A stretch of 64,000 nucleotides of DNA from Herbidospora mongoliensis. GTDB lineage: Bacteria; Actinomycetota; Actinomycetes; Streptosporangiales; Streptosporangiaceae. Below the pieces are notes generated by a model. The model had not been told where the DNA came from, did no database searches, and was given only the letters and a program-made list of their open reading frames with translations. Below, one piece after another: positions 1 to 8,227 of this stretch; positions within the stretch are counted from its first letter, which is position 1; every line of letters starts with the position of its first letter. Made by a program: the position numbers and the translations under genes. The stretch covers positions 558,001-622,000 of the forward strand of contig NZ_BBXD01000009.1 in NCBI RefSeq assembly GCF_001570545.1, given 5' to 3'.

Positions 1-1166
1 TCTGCGCCAGCATGGGCGGCACCGGCGGGCTCCAGATCCCGCAGGACACGCCGTTCTGCGCGACCGCGACCAACCAGGCCGCGCTGCCGCACTGGTCGCC
101 GGCGACGTGGGCGTTCAACATCCCGTCGTCCCCGATGCTGCGCCTGAAGTCGGGCACGGTCACGGTCAACGTGCCGCAGGGTGATCTGTCCGCCTACGAG
201 CAGCTCTCGGTGAAGATCGCCGCCGACGAGACCGTCGCCACCTCGACCGACGTCACGGTCACCGTCACCGACGGCGCCGGCAAGACCGCGACCTCGAAGG
301 TCTCCGACCTCAACGCCCGCGCCGTGACCCGCCTTCCGGGTGTCACCTCGGCGTGGCTGAAGAAGATCATCCTCCAGCAGGTGAACATCCCCCTCACCGG
401 TCTGAACACCGCCGACATCCGCACGGTGTCGTTCACCGGAACCGGCGTCTACCTGTCCGACCTGTCAGCCGAGAACCGGGCGGTCGGCGCCCGGGTCTCC
501 CGTCAGGAGATCGCGGTGGACGTCGCGCCGGCCCGGGTCGACGAAGGCTCCGGCCCGGGTACGGCGTCGATCGCGGTGGCACTGTCCGCCCCGGCCGCGC
601 ACGAGGTCACCGGCTACGTCAGCGTCTTCGGCTCGGCCACCGGCCGCGCCGGGATCTCGATGAAGAAGGTCACCTTCGCCCCCGGCCAGACCTGCGTCAC
701 GGTCCCGGCGGGCCTGCTCGGCGACACGGTCGCCACCAGCAGCGTGTCCACCTCGTTCAAGGTCTCGGTCACCAACACGGCCGGGGCGGTCATGGGCGAC
801 GGGGGCTTCGGCACCCTCACCGTCCGCGAGGACGACGGCAACGTCACCTCACCGGCGTTCGGCAAGCCCGGCGACGCGTGCGCCGAGTACGCCGCCTCGC
901 TCAAGCCGGGCAACCTCATCGTGACCAACTCGGTGGTCGCGGGCGGGTCGAACCCGGTCAAGGCGAGCGGCTACCGCGCCGGGGAGAGCGTGGAGTTCAA
1001 GCTGGACGCCACCGTTCTCGGCCGCGCCGTCGCCGACGCCACCGGCACGGTCACCTTCACCGCCGCCGTCCCGGCGGGCACCCCCGTCGGGAAGGTCACC
1101 ATCAGCGGGGTCGGCGCCGGTTCGGGCTACACCACTTCGGCGGTGTCCCGGGTCAGGGCCTCCTGA
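1..1166 (+). CDS. C-terminal part of a secreted beta-sandwich protein (5' truncated by window)
   Basis: The reading frame is open from the first bases of the window, so the N-terminus lies outside. The visible ~388 residues are rich in Thr, Ser, Val, Ala and Gly with alternating hydrophobic strands, typical of extracellular beta-sandwich modules. A jelly-roll-like segment covers about residues 35-160, and a Calx-beta/Ig-like segment follows (about 165-280, with an 'AxVDEGSGPGTASIAVAL' stretch). A short Ig-like C-terminal domain starts near 300. No catalytic motif is visible, so the enzymatic part, if any, would be upstream. The last 40 bases overlap the 3' end of the convergent GNAT gene. Function is not identified; I infer a secreted or cell-surface protein. 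Confidence 0.6.
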   Translation, partial: CASMGGTGGLQIPQDTPFCATATNQAALPHWSPATWAFNIPSSPMLRLKSGTVTVNVPQGDLSAYEQLSVKIAADETVATSTDVTVTVTDGAGKTATSKVSDLNARAVTRLPGVTSAWLKKIILQQVNIPLTGLNTADIRTVSFTGTGVYLSDLSAENRAVGARVSRQEIAVDVAPARVDEGSGPGTASIAVALSAPAAHEVTGYVSVFGSATGRAGISMKKVTFAPGQTCVTVPAGLLGDTVATSSVSTSFKVSVTNTAGAVMGDGGFGTLTVREDDGNVTSPAFGKPGDACAEYAASLKPGNLIVTNSVVAGGSNPVKASGYRAGESVEFKLDATVLGRAVADATGTVTFTAAVPAGTPVGKVTISGVGAGSGYTTSAVSRVRAS

Positions 1167-1816
1167 GGCCGCAGCACCCGGAACGTCACGTTCCGGGTGA
1201 TGGTGAACCCGAGTGACTCGTACAGCCGGAGGGCATTGACGTTGGCGGTGGCGGCGTGCAGGAACGGCCGCTCGCCCCGGGCGCGAATACCCGCCACCAC
1301 CGCCAGCACCAGCTGAGACGCCAGACCCCGCCCGCGATGGGCGGGGTCGGTGCACACCGCACTGATCTCCGTCCACCCGGGCACCTTCAGCCGCTCCCCG
1401 GCCATCGCGATCAGCCTGCCCTCCGCACGGAGACCCAGGTAGGCGCCCATCTCGATGGTGCGGGGGGCGAACGGCCCCGGCTGGGTGCGGGCCACCAGAT
1501 CGAGCATCTCCGGTACGTCCGCCGGTCCCAGAGTGACGACATCGGAGTCGACTCCGGCCACGGCCGAGCCCTCCATCTGCACACCGGGGATCGCGAAGAT
1601 CGTCTCCCATCCCTCGGCCGCCGGGCCCTCGCACGTCGTCAGCACCTGGCCGTCGAGGTCGGCCCAGTCGTCCGGGCCGAAAACGTCGGGGACCGCCGCG
1701 AACGGCGACACGTCCAGGAGGTAGCGCCTGGTCCGGCCCTTCGGAACGGCCAGGTGGGCGTGGGGGCCGGTCAGTGCGGCCCAAACGGGGTTGGCGAGGA
1801 TCTCATAGGTTTCCAC
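1127..1816 (-). CDS. GNAT family N-acetyltransferase (FR47-like)
   Basis: About 229 residues. The C-terminal half carries the GNAT acetyl-CoA site: 'EISAVCTDPAHRGRGLASQLV' region (Q/RxxGxG/A equivalent RGRGLA) followed by 'NALRLYESLGF', the usual beta5-alpha segment of FR47-like acetyltransferases. The N-terminal ~100 residues form the family-specific extension starting near 'NPVWAALTGPH'. A GTG at 1816 is chosen as start because family homology begins there and a -10-like CATTAT sits 6 bases upstream; an in-frame start at 1873 would intrude into the divergent mtnC. The substrate is unknown. It runs divergently from mtnC, with only 17 bases between the two start codons. Confidence 0.75.
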   Translation of the reverse strand: METYEILANPVWAALTGPHAHLAVPKGRTRRYLLDVSPFAAVPDVFGPDDWADLDGQVLTTCEGPAAEGWETIFAIPGVQMEGSAVAGVDSDVVTLGPADVPEMLDLVARTQPGPFAPRTIEMGAYLGLRAEGRLIAMAGERLKVPGWTEISAVCTDPAHRGRGLASQLVLAVVAGIRARGERPFLHAATANVNALRLYESLGFTITRNVTFRVLRPQEALTRDTAEVV

Positions 1817-1821
1817 CGCTC

Positions 1822-1828
1822 CATAATG
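1822..1828. promoter_or_regulatory. Candidate shared -10 element for divergent leaderless genes
   Basis: The heptamer CATAATG reads as CATAAT on the plus strand, six bases before the mtnC ATG. It reads as CATTAT on the minus strand, six bases before the GNAT GTG. Both spacings fit a transcription start at or next to the start codon. No convincing -35 is visible on either side. This is inference from spacing only. Confidence 0.35.
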
Positions 1829-1833
1829 GCCCC

Positions 1834-2478
1834 ATGACCTGCTGGATCGTGCTGGACATCGAGGGGACGACAAGTTCCACCGAATCCGTCCATGTCGGGC
1901 TCTACGCCTATGCCCGTCCGAGGCTCGGCCCGTTCATCGACGCCCACCGGGACGATCCGGAGATCGCCCAGGCCGTCGCCGCGACCGGGGGCGCCACCAC
2001 CGAGGAGACGACCGGAATCCTCACCGGCTGGATGGACTCCGACGTCAAGGCCACCCCGCTCAAGACCATCCAGGGCCGGATCTGGGCCGAGGGCTTCGCG
2101 AACGGCGATCTGCATGCGCACTTCTTCCCCGACGTCCCGCCGAAACTGCGGGAATGGCGTGATGCGGGGCAGCGGCTCGCCGTCTATTCGTCCGGGTCCG
2201 TCGTGGTGCAGCACGCCTGGTTCGCCCGGTACGCCCCTCTCATCGAGGCCTACTTCGACACGGTCACCGCGGGGCCGAAAAGGACCGTGGAGTCGTACAC
2301 GAGAATCGCCGAGACCCTCGACGGCGACCTGCTGTTCCTCTCGGACATGCCGGCCGAGCTCGACGCCGCGAAAGCGGCGGGCTGGCGGGCGATCGGGGTG
2401 CGGCGCGCGGGCGAGCCGAGCGAACACGCCGACTTCGGCGGGCACCCGGTCGTGGCGTCGTTCGCAGAGATCCCGTGA
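1834..2478 (+). CDS. mtnC: Enolase-phosphatase E1 / acireductone synthase
   Basis: A 214-residue HAD-superfamily protein of the methionine salvage pathway. It converts 2,3-diketo-5-methylthiopentyl-1-phosphate to acireductone through enolisation and dephosphorylation. HAD motif I is 'VLDIEGTTSSTES' at residues 7-19 (the Asp nucleophile followed by E-G-T, diagnostic of MtnC). The family segment 'DSDVKATPLKTIQGRIWAEG' is at about 68-87, motif II 'VYSSGSV' near 117, the motif III lysine lies in 'AGPKRT', and motif IV is 'LFLSDMPAELDAA'. The length fits the family. The start ATG has no Shine-Dalgarno and a CATAAT six bases upstream, so a leaderless mRNA is likely. The partner mtnD lies 1.1 kb downstream on the same strand. 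Confidence 0.9.
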   Translation: MTCWIVLDIEGTTSSTESVHVGLYAYARPRLGPFIDAHRDDPEIAQAVAATGGATTEETTGILTGWMDSDVKATPLKTIQGRIWAEGFANGDLHAHFFPDVPPKLREWRDAGQRLAVYSSGSVVVQHAWFARYAPLIEAYFDTVTAGPKRTVESYTRIAETLDGDLLFLSDMPAELDAAKAAGWRAIGVRRAGEPSEHADFGGHPVVASFAEIP

Positions 2479-2538
2479 GCCCTTGCGGGCGGCTGAGGAG
2501 GGGGCGTGGCAGCTGGAGGGGCTGCCGCGGCGGTTTTT

Positions 2539-3075
2539 CTACAGTGCGTGAACCAGGCCCCACTCGTGGGACAGCGCGGCGTAGGTGGTCACATCGTGCC
2601 ACTGGCCCTGCGTCTGGAACAGCTGACGCAGGGTGGCCTCCGGGCGGAGCCCGGCGTCGAGCATGAGGCGTTCCATCAACGCGTGGTCGCGGCGGTGCCC
2701 GGCCCAGACCCGGTGGATGCCGAGGCTGGTGAAGGCGTAGTCGATCAGCAGGCGGCCCGCCTCGGCGGCACGCCCCTGGATCGGCGAGCCGGGCAGCAGC
2801 ACCAGGCCGGTGATCATGGCATTGCTGCCGTAGTCCTCCAGCAGCAGGCCGATCAGGCCGTGGACGGCGTCGTCGTCCGGTTCGGTGATGGCCAGAGTGA
2901 TGCGCCGGTTGGAGCGCAACCCGGCCAGGAAGGTCGCCCGCGCCCGGTCCTCGTCCATGCGGTCGACGCCCAGATAGCGGGTGAGCATGGCGCTCGTGTA
3001 GACCTGCGTGTAGACCTTCAGATCGGACGGCCGCAGGCTGCGGAGGCGCACATGGGTCCCACGAAGATCGATCAT
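2539..3075 (-). CDS. GNAT family acetyltransferase, RimJ/RimL-like
   Basis: 178 residues. It begins 'MIDLRGTHVRLRSLRPSDL', the typical opening of RimJ/RimL-type acetyltransferases that modify N-terminal amines or small molecules. The acetyl-CoA region is poorly conserved but recognisable around residues 100-140 ('GRAAEAGRLLIDYAFTSLGI', then 'HRVWAGHRRDHALMERLMLDAGLRPEATLR'-like text). Its ATG overlaps the stop codon of the upstream ThiF-like fragment by four bases (ATGA), so the two are translationally coupled. The substrate is unknown. The pair is inserted, in opposite orientation, between mtnC and mtnD. Confidence 0.75.
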   Translation of the reverse strand: MIDLRGTHVRLRSLRPSDLKVYTQVYTSAMLTRYLGVDRMDEDRARATFLAGLRSNRRITLAITEPDDDAVHGLIGLLLEDYGSNAMITGLVLLPGSPIQGRAAEAGRLLIDYAFTSLGIHRVWAGHRRDHALMERLMLDAGLRPEATLRQLFQTQGQWHDVTTYAALSHEWGLVHAL

Positions 3076-3524
3076 CCGACGAGCCTTTCCAGATCGGTGT
3101 AATAGCGCCCCGACCTGATCTCACGGCCGGTCAGGATCCGCCGGGCGGTGTCGGTGACGAGCGCGCCGCCGAGCATGGTGCCGGAGGCGAGCTGCGGCCA
3201 GCTCGACAGATCCTTCCCAAGGCGGCCGATCGCGTCCCTGAGCGGGGCGCTGACCTGGCTCTCGTCGACCATGAGCAGCAGGAACTCCACCAGCTCGTCG
3301 CGGTTGAACTCCCGCAGATCGGTCGACCTGATCTCGCCGATGCGGCCGTGCAGCAGCGACCTGTCGGGCTCCTGGTCGAAGCGCTCGACGTCGAGCATGC
3401 CCCGGTCGTTGCAGTCCATCAGCACGGGGACGCCCCGGTGGCGGGCGTGCTCGCGGGCGGCCACCTTCACCCACGGGGTTTCGCCAGTTCGGGGCCGTCG
3501 CCGCGGAGCAGCTCGGGCCGCCAT
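3072..3524 (-). pseudogene. C-terminal fragment of a ThiF/MoeY-like (Rv1355c-type) protein
   Basis: About 150 residues. They match the back half of the ThiF/E1-like domain of actinobacterial proteins of the Rv1355c type. Seen are 'WVKVAAREHARHRGVPVLMD' (residues ~18-37), 'DRGMLDVERFD', 'LSSWPQLASGTMLGGALVTD' and 'ARRILTG'. The nucleotide-binding half (GxGxxG, Arg finger) that should precede this is absent. The DNA upstream is antisense to mtnD, with no continuing homology. It is therefore either a truncated remnant or a small stand-alone domain. The four-base overlap with the following GNAT and the intact reading frame suggest it may still be translated. Confidence 0.55.
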
Positions 3525-3608
3525 GAGAGTGTTGTCACGATCACGGAGCGTAGCAGCGGGCTCGATCCCGCCCTGGCGATCACTTGCCCGCAGTGGTTCG
3601 CTGGTGCC

Positions 3609-4160
3609 ATGACATACCTCACCGTCTACGCCGAAGACGCCTCCCTCCTCCAGCGGACCGAAGACCCCGCCAAGATCGCCGACACCCTCTCCGAGATCGG
3701 CGTCCGGCTGCGCCACTGGGACGTCGTCACGACCGGGGCCTCCGCCGAGGAGGTGCTGGCGGCGTACGCCGAGCAGATCTCCAAGGTCAACGCCGAGGAG
3801 AACTACACGTTCGTGGACGTGGTCCAGCTCGGACCCGACGCCGACCCCGCCGTGGCCGCCGGGGCACGGGCGAAGTTCCTCAACGAGCACACCCACGACG
3901 ACGACGAGGTGCGGTTCTTCGCCCGGGGCGCCGGGATCTTCTACCTGCACCTCGGCGGGAGGATCCACGCCGTGCTGTGCGAGGCGGGCGACCTGCTGAG
4001 CGTCCCGGCGAAGACGACGCACTGGTTCGACATGGGCACGAACCCGGAGTTCTGCGCGATCCGCTTCTTCCACGACGACGACGGCTGGGTCGGCGACTTC
4101 ACCGGCGACTCGATCTCCTCGCGGATCCCCGACTTCGACACGATCGTGGCCGGGCGCTAG
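3609..4160 (+). CDS. mtnD: Acireductone dioxygenase
   Basis: A 183-residue cupin enzyme of methionine salvage. It oxidises acireductone to the ketoacid of methionine plus formate (Fe form) or to methylthiopropionate, CO and formate (Ni form). The metal-binding cupin motif is visible as 'FLNEHTHDDDEVRFFARGAG' (His, His, Glu ligands) with the fourth His in 'AKTTHWFDMG'. The usual N-terminus 'MTYLTVYAED' supports the ATG start. The length matches the family. The last four bases overlap the end of the convergent STAND gene. mtnC is upstream on the same strand, but mtnB (dehydratase) is not in the window. Confidence 0.92.
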   Translation: MTYLTVYAEDASLLQRTEDPAKIADTLSEIGVRLRHWDVVTTGASAEEVLAAYAEQISKVNAEENYTFVDVVQLGPDADPAVAAGARAKFLNEHTHDDDEVRFFARGAGIFYLHLGGRIHAVLCEAGDLLSVPAKTTHWFDMGTNPEFCAIRFFHDDDGWVGDFTGDSISSRIPDFDTIVAGR

Positions 4161-7100
4161 GGACAGCTCTTCTCGTAAGGCAGAGCGACATAGCGGGCCC
4201 AGTCGGACCGGCTCAGCCCGTCCCGGGCGATGGCGCATGCCCGGGTGACCGGGTCCCGGTGGATGGCCAACAAAGCGGAGAAGTCCCACAGCCGCACGCC
4301 CTGGTCTCGGTAGGCGAGGGCGAGGGTGCTCCCGTCGGGAGAGAAGACCGCTGAGAAGGGCTCGCCGGTGAGCGCGACCGGCCCGGCCAGCACATGGGAC
4401 AGCACCGGATTGGTCAGGTCTCGGACCACGAGCCGATGGTCGCCGTCGACGGAGACCAACATCAGGTTGTTGGGACTGATGGCCAGGACCTCGACGGACT
4501 TCCGGGCACCAGTCTGGGGTTCGCCGAGGAGCCGGGGACCGGCGGGATTTGTGATGTCCCATATCGAGATGAGAACTTCCTGGTGACCGACAGCCATCAG
4601 CCGGCCGTCCAACGAGAAGGTCACCTTCGTCCTGGCTCCGAAGACCGGCTCCGCGCTCCCCTGCGCCCGGAGAAGGGAAAATGAGTTGAGCAGGACGCTC
4701 CCGCGGAGCCAGCCGTCAGGGCCGAACAGCGACGACCCCCCGAGATCCCGCGGTGGAGAAATCTCGCGCGGCACCGCGCCGTTGACGTTCCAGGCCATCA
4801 CCGTATCGGTCCCCGCCCCGGCGACCAGCCCGATCTGTGGCATGAAGGCAACGAATGTGAAGTCGAGATCGCTGGTGAGCGGCTCCCCCTTCCGGACAGG
4901 CTTCGCCGGGACCGTGAGGTCCCAGACCACGAGCCGATCTGTACTGCCGGTCACCAGAACCCGCCCGTCCGGCGAGAAGTGGACTTCTCTGACGAGGGAG
5001 CCATGGTCTCCGTCCAGCGCCTCTCCTACGGGGAGGCGAGTGATCGCGTCCAGGAGCATGACATGGTCGCCTTGACTCACGGCGATGAAGCGGCCCTCGG
5101 GAGAGAACGCGACATTGGCCGGAAGGCCGTTCACACCCTCCCGGATGGTGCCGATCGTCGAGCTCAGCGGCCCGCCGAGCACCCGGGGGCCGGGCGCACC
5201 GGTCGGGTCCCAGAAGTGGATCGTTCCACCCGGGGTGGCCGTGACCAGGAGCGCGCCGTCACCCCGGAAGAGCATGGCTCCGAGAGACTGACCGGCGGGC
5301 AGGCCGGGGGTGCGAGCGACCGGCCGGGCCGGATTCGTGATGTCCCACAGGGTGACCATGCCGTCGGCACCGTCGACCGCCAGCAGGTCGGCCGACGGTG
5401 AGAAGGCCACCGACGTGGTCAGGCCGCCCCGGCTGGCAAGCGGCTCCCCCAGTTGACGCGGTCGGGCGGTGTCGGTGACGTCCCACAACGTCACCCACGA
5501 GTCCTCTCGGTTGACGGCGATCATGCGACCGTCGTCGGAGTAGTCGATCGAAGACACCGCGCTGCCCTTCCCCGTGACCGTGTGGCCGCGCCTTGACGAC
5601 AGATCCCAGACGATGACCGTCCCGTCGTCGTAACCGGCGGCGAACCGGGCGCCGTCGGGGCTGTGGACCCCCGAGATCACGTCTGGATCTCCACGCGGGA
5701 TGAAGCTGCCCTTCCTCAGCCGGGGGTCGCCCGGCTCCCTGACGTCGTAGAAGACCAACTGGTCACCGCCGACCGCGAGCGTCGTGCCATCGGGTGAGAA
5801 GGCGACCACCTCGGGCAGCGAAGGGCTGGTGATCACGGTCGGATACCTCCTCGGCTGCCGCGGATCGCGGATGTCCCAGAGGAGAACCCTGCCGTCGCGC
5901 GCGCCCGTGGCCACCACGCCGCCGGTCGGATCGATGGCCACGCCGAGGACTCCCGCCGTGTAGCCCTCATGCTGCTGCGTGAGCAGACGCGGGTGGAACG
6001 GGTCGACGATGTCCCAGATCTGGAAGCCACCGGAATCGATGCCGTGAGACTCGACGGCGGTGATCAGCAGTTGGCCACCGGATGAGACGGCGGCTCCGCT
6101 GAGTGCGGCGCCGGTGTCGAGCTCACCCAGGAACGGGCCCGACAACACGGCGGTGAGCTCCGCGCGGCTTTCTGAGCCGGGGTTCAGCTGGTAAGCAGCC
6201 AAGGCGAGACCCAGCGAGGCCATCGGGTCGGTCAGCCGGACCGACGAAGCCTGGGTGTTCAGCAACCGGGCGCTGGCCACGCGTTCACCGGTGATCGCCA
6301 GTCTCGACTGGTGGTCGGCCTCCCCGGCCGCCGAGATCGCCATCCCCGCCGCCGCCACGGCCACGATCAGCAGCAGAACCAGGCCCGCCGCGACACCGCG
6401 ACGTATCCGTCCGCCGCGCGCCGCCGCTCGGTTGGCGGCGCGGAGGTAGTCGATGGCCGGGGGCATCAGCGTCCACGAGCCGGCCGCACGACGCACCACC
6501 GCCAGGCGGGCGCCCCGGTAGAGGAACGAGGGATCGCGGCCCTGGTCGTGCCAGTCGCGGGCGTCGTCGAGGAACTGGCTGCGTAATCGGTGCCCGGTGA
6601 GATCCTCCTTCAGCCAGCCGTGCAACCGGGGCCATGTCGTCAGCAGCACGTCGTGGGAGATCTGGATGACGTCCCCGACGACGAGGAGCCTTCGCTGGGC
6701 GAACGCCTCGGCCACCGCGTCGGCGGGACCGTCGATGGCCCGTCTGACCAGGCGGCTGTCGTCGGCGACGCCGGTGAGCGCGGTGAACAGCTTCCGGGCG
6801 TTGACCTGCTGCTCAAGGGTGAGCGCTGTGTAGACGCCCTCCGCCGAGGTCTCGACCGCTTTCGCGACCCCGCCGGACAGGGCGTATCCCCGAGCGGTCA
6901 GCCGGTTGCCCTCACGGTGCCCCCACGTCGTCAGCATGGCCTGGGACAGCAGCGGCAGCGCCCCCGGGCCGGATAGTTCGGCCAGAATCGTGTCGGTCAG
7001 GCCGGGTTCGATCTCCAGACCGGCCGCGTCGGCCGGGCCGGTGATCGCGCGGCGCAACTCATCCGGCCGCATCGGCCCGACGATGAACTGGCGCTCCCGC

Positions 7101-8221
7101 AGGGCCTCGATGAGGCAGGCATGGGCCGCACAACGGTCGATGAAGTCGGCCCGGACGGTGACGATCACGGTCGCGTTCATCGCGGCCAGCGCCGTCACGA
7201 ACGCCTCGGCCTCACCGGTCTGGAAGATCTGCTCGAACTGGTCGACGACCAGGACCAGCCGGCCGCCCGCCGCCTGATCGCACAGGACGCCCGCCGTCTC
7301 CGGCCGCTCCGAGAGCCGGTCGAGCACGGTGACGGCGTCGACCGCCATCATCGTGGCCAGCGTCACGGCGAGCCGGGTCAGACCCGGCATGATCACTCGG
7401 CGCGGCCGATCCGGCCACTCCTGGGCCAGCGCGGGCAACAGACCGGCCTGGACCAGCGATGACTTCCCCACGCCCGACGGCCCGGTCACGACGAACAGGC
7501 CGCAGTCGTATCGCGACAGCAGGCCGGTCAGGTCGGCGACCATGCGCTCGCGGCCGTGGAAGACCTCCGCCTGATCCTCGGTGAAATGCTGGAGCCCCCG
7601 GTAGGGCGGGCCGGGCCACCGCGAGAGCTCGCCCGTCTCGGCCACGCGGCGGTCGAGGACCGACCTGACCAGCCGTACCTCCGTCGACTGCCGGTGCAGC
7701 AGGTCGATGATGACCTGCTGGGCGGCGCCCTGCCGGTCGAGGCCCACCTGGAGATCGTCGAGGGCCTCCCGAAGTTCGGTGCGCAGGAACGCGAACTCGG
7801 TGAACCGGCCGCCCAGGTCGGCGAATCCGGTCGCGAGGTCCTCCCTGATGTCGTCGCCGGCCGCGTCGAGAGCGACGGTAACCGCGCCGACCTCACGCAG
7901 CACGCCCGCGATCTCCGACCGCAAAGCGGCGGAGTCTGCGCTGGTCAGCGCCTCCTGAAGGGCCGCTTCGATGGCCGGTTCGACGTCCTCGCCCGGACGC
8001 AGGCGGCCGACGGCCGCCTTGACGATGTCGGTGAGCACGTTCCCGCCCACAGCCGCCACCGCCCCGATCGCGGCGACGCCCAGACCTTGGTTGACCAGCG
8101 GGGCGAGCGTCCCCGCCGCGAGGGCGGCGAGCAGCACGGGCGGGGCGTAACCGCCCGCACGCCGGGCCAGCCGGGCGACGCGGGACCGCAGTCCCGCCCG
8201 CATCGCCTCGGTCTGATCCAC
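4157..8221 (-). CDS. STAND-type NTPase (nSTAND1-like) with transmembrane segment and C-terminal WD40 propeller(s)
   Basis: 1354 residues. Residues ~27-66 are hydrophobic (one or two possible membrane segments), and ~80-200 are helical. 'YRGLQHFTEDQAEVFHGRE' at ~207-225 is the classic nSTAND1 entry motif. Walker A is 'GPSGVGKSS' at 247-255 and Walker B 'LVLVVDQFEQIF' at ~322-333. A sensor-like 'VTVRADF' follows near 354-360 and a winged-helix-like region spans 380-540. A clear membrane helix occupies ~608-630. From ~690 to the end at least twelve WD40-like units are visible with 'SPDG...LAxG...V.LWD' signatures. Such proteins act as ligand-triggered oligomerising switches; some bacterial relatives are antiphage sensors. 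The GTG start lies six bases after the ndh stop, with the Shine-Dalgarno GGGGAG over the ndh stop codon, so it is probably co-expressed with ndh. Confidence 0.85.
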   Translation of the reverse strand: MDQTEAMRAGLRSRVARLARRAGGYAPPVLLAALAAGTLAPLVNQGLGVAAIGAVAAVGGNVLTDIVKAAVGRLRPGEDVEPAIEAALQEALTSADSAALRSEIAGVLREVGAVTVALDAAGDDIREDLATGFADLGGRFTEFAFLRTELREALDDLQVGLDRQGAAQQVIIDLLHRQSTEVRLVRSVLDRRVAETGELSRWPGPPYRGLQHFTEDQAEVFHGRERMVADLTGLLSRYDCGLFVVTGPSGVGKSSLVQAGLLPALAQEWPDRPRRVIMPGLTRLAVTLATMMAVDAVTVLDRLSERPETAGVLCDQAAGGRLVLVVDQFEQIFQTGEAEAFVTALAAMNATVIVTVRADFIDRCAAHACLIEALRERQFIVGPMRPDELRRAITGPADAAGLEIEPGLTDTILAELSGPGALPLLSQAMLTTWGHREGNRLTARGYALSGGVAKAVETSAEGVYTALTLEQQVNARKLFTALTGVADDSRLVRRAIDGPADAVAEAFAQRRLLVVGDVIQISHDVLLTTWPRLHGWLKEDLTGHRLRSQFLDDARDWHDQGRDPSFLYRGARLAVVRRAAGSWTLMPPAIDYLRAANRAAARGGRIRRGVAAGLVLLLIVAVAAAGMAISAAGEADHQSRLAITGERVASARLLNTQASSVRLTDPMASLGLALAAYQLNPGSESRAELTAVLSGPFLGELDTGAALSGAAVSSGGQLLITAVESHGIDSGGFQIWDIVDPFHPRLLTQQHEGYTAGVLGVAIDPTGGVVATGARDGRVLLWDIRDPRQPRRYPTVITSPSLPEVVAFSPDGTTLAVGGDQLVFYDVREPGDPRLRKGSFIPRGDPDVISGVHSPDGARFAAGYDDGTVIVWDLSSRRGHTVTGKGSAVSSIDYSDDGRMIAVNREDSWVTLWDVTDTARPRQLGEPLASRGGLTTSVAFSPSADLLAVDGADGMVTLWDITNPARPVARTPGLPAGQSLGAMLFRGDGALLVTATPGGTIHFWDPTGAPGPRVLGGPLSSTIGTIREGVNGLPANVAFSPEGRFIAVSQGDHVMLLDAITRLPVGEALDGDHGSLVREVHFSPDGRVLVTGSTDRLVVWDLTVPAKPVRKGEPLTSDLDFTFVAFMPQIGLVAGAGTDTVMAWNVNGAVPREISPPRDLGGSSLFGPDGWLRGSVLLNSFSLLRAQGSAEPVFGARTKVTFSLDGRLMAVGHQEVLISIWDITNPAGPRLLGEPQTGARKSVEVLAISPNNLMLVSVDGDHRLVVRDLTNPVLSHVLAGPVALTGEPFSAVFSPDGSTLALAYRDQGVRLWDFSALLAIHRDPVTRACAIARDGLSRSDWARYVALPYEKSCP

Positions 8222-8227
8222 ACTCCC

